Assembly: GCA_964550935.1 (NCBI GenBank)
Contig: CAZKBB010000024.1
Span: 1-34,723 of the forward strand
DNA length: 34,723 bases
From: JBCBSP01 sp964550935
GTDB lineage: Bacteria; Pseudomonadota; Alphaproteobacteria; Caulobacterales; Maricaulaceae
Reading direction: 5' to 3'
Part shown: piece after piece, positions 30,446-34,723 of the stretch
Numbering within the stretch: position 1 is the first letter of the stretch
Layout of the letters: each line of letters begins with the position of its first letter
Made by a program: the position numbers and the translations under genes
The notes under the pieces: model-generated
Told to the model about the DNA's origin: nothing
The model's input: only the letters and a program-made list of their open reading frames with translations
The model's database searches: none

Positions 30446-31168
30446 ATGATCAAGCGGCGTCAAGCCGCCGCCGAGGCGCTGCGCCATGACCGCGACTGGC
30501 GCACGCTCTTGCTGGTCTTGCGCGACATCGTGGACGCCTGCGCCGAGGCGTTGCTTGCCGTCGCGGACGACACGAACATCTCGACCAAGTGGCGCATTCG
30601 TCAGCTTGAAAGAGCCTACCCTCCAGACGAAGCCTCGCGGCCGACGGCGCCGGATCCGGCGGCCCGCGATGGTCCGCGCTCGGCGTCCAGGCGAGATGGC
30701 GGCGATCCCGCCAGCGTGTTCCTGTCGCTGTCGACCTTTCCGAGCGAACCCCACTTCGCCTCGACGATGACATACGCCTCTCGCGTCGCGGCCTGGGCGC
30801 GGCGGGTCGTCCTGTTCGCGACCAGCGCGTTCAACGGCCGTCAGGATGAATACGCCTTCCTGGAGCTGCCCGCAGGACCACAAGCGAGCGATCCGCTGCA
30901 TCTCGACACGGTGGTCGGATGCTCGGGCGCGGCGTTCGCAGCGTCGCGGCTCAGCAAGAGCGAGCCGGCCATCCAGCTGTCCCCGGAAGCCGCGTCAATC
31001 CTATGCGCGCTGGACCCGTTCGACCGGAGGGCCTTTCACCCGACGGGCCGAACCGGCGCGTACGCGAACGCTCAGGCCGTGGACCGCCTCAAGCACTTCG
31101 CGATCGAGCGGGGCCTGTTCGCAACATCGACCGGCGGGCCGGCTCTGGTCCGGCCGCTGATCGAATAA
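30446..31168 (+). CDS. Unrecognised protein, probably N-terminally incomplete
   Basis: From the first ATG the product is 240 aa. It has no signal peptide or transmembrane helix, an amphipathic helical N-terminal half (DWRTLLLVLRDIVDACAEALLAVADD) and no motif I know. GC-rich third codon positions support real coding. The frame remains open upstream to 30209 and that part also reads like a protein (for example DSFSTTDRHNLDRLKTGL), yet it has no ATG, GTG or TTG; only CTG and ATT codons occur. So the gene either uses a rare start, begins in another frame (a GTG at 30162 leads a plausible 45-codon stretch) and is frameshifted, or is a decayed remnant. Function unknown. Confidence 0.5.
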   Translation: MIKRRQAAAEALRHDRDWRTLLLVLRDIVDACAEALLAVADDTNISTKWRIRQLERAYPPDEASRPTAPDPAARDGPRSASRRDGGDPASVFLSLSTFPSEPHFASTMTYASRVAAWARRVVLFATSAFNGRQDEYAFLELPAGPQASDPLHLDTVVGCSGAAFAASRLSKSEPAIQLSPEAASILCALDPFDRRAFHPTGRTGAYANAQAVDRLKHFAIERGLFATSTGGPALVRPLIE

Positions 31169-31508
31169 AGCCGGAGCGTTCGCCGCCAAGCCGAACTGCG
31201 AGAGGCCGCCTTGGGTCCGCACCCCGGAACAGATCGCCGCCCGCCGGCAACCAAGCCGCCGGTCTGAGACCAACCAACACGTAGACACTCCCACCGAGCC
31301 GAACACGCGCGCAGATAACATGCGGAGGCCGGGCGGCGCGCCTTGGCGGACCAACGTCGACCCCGCAGGGTTCACAAGGGCGATCGACCGCCCGCAGCGC
31401 TAGCGAGGTGACCTGAGCGGACGCGAAGGAGATCAAGAGAATGTGGCGCGCCGGTTCGAGCTTAGTTCGAACACGGCGCGCGCTCGGGCCGACAGTTTCG
31501 TGGAGTTA
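31169..31508. other. 340-bp gene-free stretch before tRNA-Arg
   Basis: No credible ORF. The only structure I can support is the strong hairpin at 31446-31481 next to the tRNA 3' end. The rest is GC-rich sequence without promoter or repeat that I can name. Confidence 0.6.
31446..31481 (-). other. Long hairpin downstream of tRNA-Arg
   Basis: About 14 base pairs with a single bulged base at 31473 and a 7-base loop (31460-31466). On the minus strand it lies 28 nt past the tRNA 3' end and could end tRNA transcription, although only a poor T-rich stretch follows. The outer arm shares TGGCGCGCCGG (31444-31454) with the tRNA 3' end. Confidence 0.55.
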
Positions 31509-31585
31509 TGGCGCGCCGGGGAAGATTCGAACTCCCGACCCCCAGATTCGTAGTCTGGTGCTCTATCCAGCTGAGCTACCGGCGC
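31509..31585 (-). tRNA. tRNA-Arg (anticodon ACG)
   Basis: On the minus strand a 77-nt cloverleaf is complete. The acceptor stem is GCGCCGG paired with CCGGCGC, then discriminator G and encoded CCA. The D-arm is GCTC...GAGC. The anticodon stem CCAGA/TCTGG has loop CTACGAA, giving anticodon ACG (read as ICG after editing, for CGU, CGC and CGA). The T-arm is GGGAG-TTCGAAT-CTTCC with one G-T pair. All elements fit a functional bacterial tRNA-Arg. Confidence 0.97.
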
Positions 31586-31720
31586 CCGGTCCCGCGCCAG
31601 GGCTTGACGGACGCGTCGTCCGCAAGGCCCCTCGGCGAGAGGCGCGGAACCTAGCCGCGGCGACGCGCCTTTGCAAGCGCGTGCGGAGCACGGCGTGCAC
31701 ACGGTTTCAGCGGGCGTGTC

Positions 31721-32716
31721 TCACCCTTCGAGGCGGGCGGCGTGAACCCCGCGCGCGATGGCGCGCGTCAGGCAATCCGCGCCGAGCGAACCGAGCCGGG
31801 CGAGGGTGAAGCTGCGCGGCTCCGGCGCGATTGCGCGGCCTGTGGCGAGGGCGAACACCACGTCGCCGTCGAAGGGCGCATGGGCGGGACGTATCGCGCG
31901 CGCGAGCCCGTCCTGGGCCATCACCGCGAAACGCCGCGCCTCGTCGCGCGTCAGCCCGGCGTCGGTGGCCACGACCGCCAGCGTCGTGTTCGCGCGCGCG
32001 CCGGGATTGACCTTCGCCGCGCCCCAGTCCTCCGGTTCGTAGCGCACGGCCGGATCAGGCCGCGCGCCGCCGAACTCGCCCTCGATCTCGAACGGGAAGG
32101 CCCAGTAGACCTGATCCTGGCCCGGCAGGGTGACCGAGCCGAAGCAATTCACGCACGCCAGCGCCGCGACCGTCAGCCCGTCCTCGGTGACAAGGCTGGC
32201 CGAACCGGTCGCGCCGGCGAGCGCCCCGGCCGCCGCGCCATACCCGGCGCCTGCGCGCCCCAGTCGCACAGGCCGGCCGGCCCCGGCCGCCTTCAGCGCG
32301 GCTTCGCCGAGCGCGTGATAGGGCGGCCTGCGCCCCCAGGCCTTGTCCCCGCCATTGGCCAGATCAAACAGGCAGGCCGCCGGCGCGATGGGCGAGCGCG
32401 GCACGCCAGGCATGTCCATCAGCGCGAAGCCGCGCCCCGCCGCGCCCAGCGCCGCGGTCACCGCGTCGGCCGCGGCCAGGCCGTAGACCGAGCCGCCCGA
32501 GAGCACGATCGCATCGACCGTCTCCACCAGGCCGCCAGGGTTCATTACGTCGGTCTCGCGCGTGCACGCCCCGCCGCCGCGCACGTCCACCGCGGCGATG
32601 AACGGGGTCCGGCACAGCACCACGCTCGCCCCGGTCTTCACCCGGCGGTCCTCGGCCGAACCCACGCTCAGCCCGGCGATATCGGTCAGATCATTGTTCG
32701 CGCCCGGTCGCGCCAT
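31721..32716 (-). CDS. P1-family peptidase (DmpA/ThnT-like, N-terminal nucleophile)
   Basis: Members of this family are self-processing aminopeptidases or beta-peptidyl aminopeptidases. The 331-aa product starts MARPGANNDLTDIAGLSVGS, the usual N-terminus, with VKTGASVVLCRTPFIAAVDVRGGG, ETDVMNP and VLSGGSVYGLAAADAV. The segment GARANTTLAVVATDAGLTRDEA contains N243-T244, which by analogy with ThnT and related enzymes is the cleavage site that frees the catalytic Thr. The ATG at 32716 has GGGAG eight bases upstream; the longer frame to 32875 overlaps the divergent promoter region. It is transcribed away from ggt, 136 bp distant. Natural substrate unknown. Confidence 0.9.
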   Translation of the reverse strand: MARPGANNDLTDIAGLSVGSAEDRRVKTGASVVLCRTPFIAAVDVRGGGACTRETDVMNPGGLVETVDAIVLSGGSVYGLAAADAVTAALGAAGRGFALMDMPGVPRSPIAPAACLFDLANGGDKAWGRRPPYHALGEAALKAAGAGRPVRLGRAGAGYGAAAGALAGATGSASLVTEDGLTVAALACVNCFGSVTLPGQDQVYWAFPFEIEGEFGGARPDPAVRYEPEDWGAAKVNPGARANTTLAVVATDAGLTRDEARRFAVMAQDGLARAIRPAHAPFDGDVVFALATGRAIAPEPRSFTLARLGSLGADCLTRAIARGVHAARLEG

Positions 32717-32852
32717 GGCGGGCTCCCTCGCTGCCGGCCCGGCGAGCCTAGGCGCGGCCCGGCGCGCGCGCCAGAGGCGCGGCGGGCCGGGCTCGCGTTG
32801 CGCCGGCGGGGCCTCTAGGCTTGGTGCAACCGACCAATCGGAGAGCCCGGCC
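32717..32852. promoter_or_regulatory. Divergent intergenic region, peptidase and ggt
   Basis: A 136-bp gap between two divergent genes, so promoters for both must lie here. It is very GC-rich. I see no clear -35/-10 pair or palindrome that I would name as an operator. A weak purine stretch (GGAGAG, 32840-32845) precedes ggt. Confidence 0.45.
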
Positions 32853-34658
32853 ATGATCGCTTCGCCCGCCCGCACCCTAACCCTTCCCGCCCTCGCCGCG
32901 CTCGTTCTGGCGGCGTGCGGGGCGCCGGACGATGAGCCCGCCGCCGCGCCCGATCAGGGCCAGACCCTCGGCGAGGCCCTGCAGGACGAGACCGGCGGGG
33001 GCGATCTCACCCTGGAGGACGCGCGGCGCGGAGGCGCGCGCGAGGCCATGGTCGCCGCGGCCCATCCCCTTGCGGTGGAGGCCGGGCTTGAGAGCCTGCG
33101 CGCCGGGGGCGACGCGGTCGACGCGGCGGTTGCGATCCAGGCGGTGCTGGGGCTTGTGGAGCCGCAGAGCTCAGGGCTCGGCGGGGGCGCCTTCATGGTG
33201 CGCTATGACGCCTCGGACGGGTCGACGGCGGTCTATGACGGGCGCGAGACCGCGCCGGCGGGCGTGGACGAGGACCTTTTCCTGAACGCGGCCGGCGAGC
33301 CGCTGGGCTTTGTGGAGGGCTGGACGAGCGGGCGTTCGGTCGGCGCGCCCGGCGTGGTGGCCATGCTCGCCATGGCCCATGGCGACCACGGAACGCTGGA
33401 CTGGGCGCAGGGCTTTGACGAGGCCCGGCGCCTGGCGCGCGAGGGCTTTGCGGTCTCGCCGCGCCTGGCGAGCCTCACCGACGGCATCAAGGGCATTACG
33501 CCGTTGAGCGAGCGTCCGGACACGCGGGCCTACTTCTACGATGAGGACGGCGAGCCCTACGAGGTGGGCGACGTCATCACCAATCCGGCCTACGCCGAGA
33601 CCGCCGCGGCGATCGCTGAGGACTGGCGCAACTTCTACACCGGCGAGATCGCGCAAGGCATCGTCGAGGCGGCCCGTCTGGAACCCCTGCCCGGCGCGAT
33701 CACGCTTGAGGACATTGAGGGCTATGAGCCCCTCAAGCGCGAGGCGATCTGCACGCCTTACCGCAGCTATCAGATCTGTTCAGCGCCGCCGCCGAGCTCC
33801 GGCGCGGTCGCGGTCGGCGCGCTCATGGCGATGCTCGAACCCTTCGACATGGCCGCGAACGGACCCGACACGGCGCAAGGCTGGCACCTGTTCATCGAAG
33901 CGAGCCGGCTCGCCTACGCCGACCGCGACGCCTATGTGGGCGATCCCGCCTTCGCCGAGGTTCCGACCGGGGGGCTGTTGGACGCTGAGTACCTGCAGGC
34001 CCGCGCCGCGCAGATCGATCCCAACCAGGCGATGGCGACCGCTGAGGCGGGAACCCCGCCGGGCGCGCCGGAGCGAATCGAGGACGCCTCCGACGACGCG
34101 CCGGGCACCAGCCATTTCGTCGTGGTGGACCATGACGGCGATGTGGTCTCCATGACCACGACGGTGGAGAGCCCGTTCGGCTCGAACCGCATGACCGGCG
34201 GCTTTTTGCTGAACAATCAGCTGACCGACTTCGCCTTCGAGGCGCGCGATGAGGACGGTCGGCTGCGCCCCAACGCGGTGGCGCCGGGCAAGCGGCCTCG
34301 CTCGTCCATGTCGCCGGTGATCGTGCTGGACGAGGACGGCGGCTTCGTGCTCGCCACCGGGTCGCCGGGGGGCAACTCAATCATCGCCTACACCGCCAAG
34401 AGCCTGGTGGCGATGCTCGACTGGGGTCTGTCGCCCGACCAGGCCGCCGCGCTGGAGAACGTGGTCGCGCGCGGCGACGTGGTGCGCCTCGAAGACGGGT
34501 TCGACCCGGACATCGCCGAGGCGCTGCGCGGGCTCGGGCACACGGTCGAAGGCGGCCGGGGCGAGAACTCAGGCCTGCACATCGTGCGCGTCACCCCCGA
34601 AGGCGGCCTCGACGGCGCCGCCGACCCCCGCCGCGACGGGATCGCCAAGGCGCCTTGA
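32853..34658 (+). CDS. ggt: Gamma-glutamyltransferase, lipoprotein form
   Basis: GGT cleaves or transfers the gamma-glutamyl group of glutathione and related peptides. The 601-aa product has a lipoprotein signal MIASPARTLTLPALAALVLAAC (lipidated C22), so it likely sits in the periplasm on a membrane anchor. Family motifs are MVAAAHPLAVEAGLESLRAGG, VEPQSSGLGGGAFMVRYD with DGRETAP, and the autoprocessing and nucleophile Thr in APGTSHFVVVDHDGDVVSMT (T419), followed by SPFGSNRMTGGFLLNNQ and SMSPVIV. Length and the position of the Thr match the family. The start has GGAGAG upstream; the longer frame is rejected because the signal peptide begins here. It is probably a host chromosomal gene, not part of photosynthesis. 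Confidence 0.95.
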   Translation: MIASPARTLTLPALAALVLAACGAPDDEPAAAPDQGQTLGEALQDETGGGDLTLEDARRGGAREAMVAAAHPLAVEAGLESLRAGGDAVDAAVAIQAVLGLVEPQSSGLGGGAFMVRYDASDGSTAVYDGRETAPAGVDEDLFLNAAGEPLGFVEGWTSGRSVGAPGVVAMLAMAHGDHGTLDWAQGFDEARRLAREGFAVSPRLASLTDGIKGITPLSERPDTRAYFYDEDGEPYEVGDVITNPAYAETAAAIAEDWRNFYTGEIAQGIVEAARLEPLPGAITLEDIEGYEPLKREAICTPYRSYQICSAPPPSSGAVAVGALMAMLEPFDMAANGPDTAQGWHLFIEASRLAYADRDAYVGDPAFAEVPTGGLLDAEYLQARAAQIDPNQAMATAEAGTPPGAPERIEDASDDAPGTSHFVVVDHDGDVVSMTTTVESPFGSNRMTGGFLLNNQLTDFAFEARDEDGRLRPNAVAPGKRPRSSMSPVIVLDEDGGFVLATGSPGGNSIIAYTAKSLVAMLDWGLSPDQAAALENVVARGDVVRLEDGFDPDIAEALRGLGHTVEGGRGENSGLHIVRVTPEGGLDGAADPRRDGIAKAP

Positions 34659-34723
34659 GGCGCGCCGGCGCCGACCCTGTCATCCCGGCCGACACGAAGT
34701 GGAGCGCCGGCAACTGTTTATGT

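Noticed and set aside
1..34723. CRISPR arrays, insertion sequences, prophage or transposase genes
   Set aside because: No regularly spaced repeats, no terminal inverted repeats with a transposase frame and no phage-like genes were seen.

Overview
This window is most of a photosynthesis gene cluster (PGC) from a high-GC alphaproteobacterium that makes bacteriochlorophyll a. The type-II reaction centre, LH1, an oxygen-dependent cyclase (AcsF with BciE) and PpaA/PpsR regulation point to an aerobic anoxygenic phototroph or a purple bacterium. I cannot fix the genus from sequence alone. No LH2 (pucBA), pufC, pufQ, bchCDIO or crt genes lie inside the window. bchX is cut by the left edge, so bchC and carotenoid genes may lie to the left.

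Layout. (1) 1-6422, plus strand: bchX (partial)-bchY-bchZ-pufB-pufA-pufL-pufM, closed by a strong intrinsic terminator directly after pufM. (2) 6578-22848, minus strand: an uninterrupted 15-gene convoy read right to left, bchF-bchN-bchB-bchH-bchL-bchM-lhaA-puhA-puhB-puhC-bciE-acsF-puhE-hemA-idi. Most junctions are stop/start overlaps (ATGA, GTGA, TGATG, TAATG) and no gap exceeds 24 nt. (3) 22849-23164: a divergent control region with a PpsR-type palindrome over a -35 hexamer of bchF and a separate 25-bp palindrome before ppaA. (4) 23165-29402, plus strand: ppaA (B12-binding antirepressor), ppsR (repressor), bchG, a PucC-like transporter-family gene (bch2), bchP and a small three-helix membrane protein gene. 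(5) 29406-30116, minus strand: a lipoprotein c-type cytochrome with a long acidic linker. (6) 30209-34658: probable host chromosome flank with an unrecognised ORF that lacks a normal start, tRNA-Arg(ACG), a P1-family (DmpA/ThnT-like) peptidase and a lipoprotein gamma-glutamyltransferase.

How it works together. HemA makes 5-aminolevulinate. BchH, BchM, AcsF/BciE, BchLNB, BchF, BchXYZ, BchG and BchP cover most steps from protoporphyrin to phytylated bacteriochlorophyll a; BchD, BchI and BchC are outside. Idi feeds isoprenoids for the tail and carotenoids. PufL, PufM and PuhA form the reaction centre, PufA and PufB form LH1, and LhaA, PuhB, PuhC and PuhE assemble them. PpaA/PpsR presumably tie expression to light, oxygen and cobalamin. 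With no pufC after pufM, the lipid-anchored cytochrome at 29406-30116 is an attractive but unproven candidate for the electron donor to the reaction centre.

The gene set is a known type. The less ordinary points are the tethered cytochrome, the start-less ORF beside it, the possibly leaderless bchG promoter, the extended BchF, the cysteine pattern of PpsR, the small protein after bchP and the operator-like palindromes in the central divergent region.
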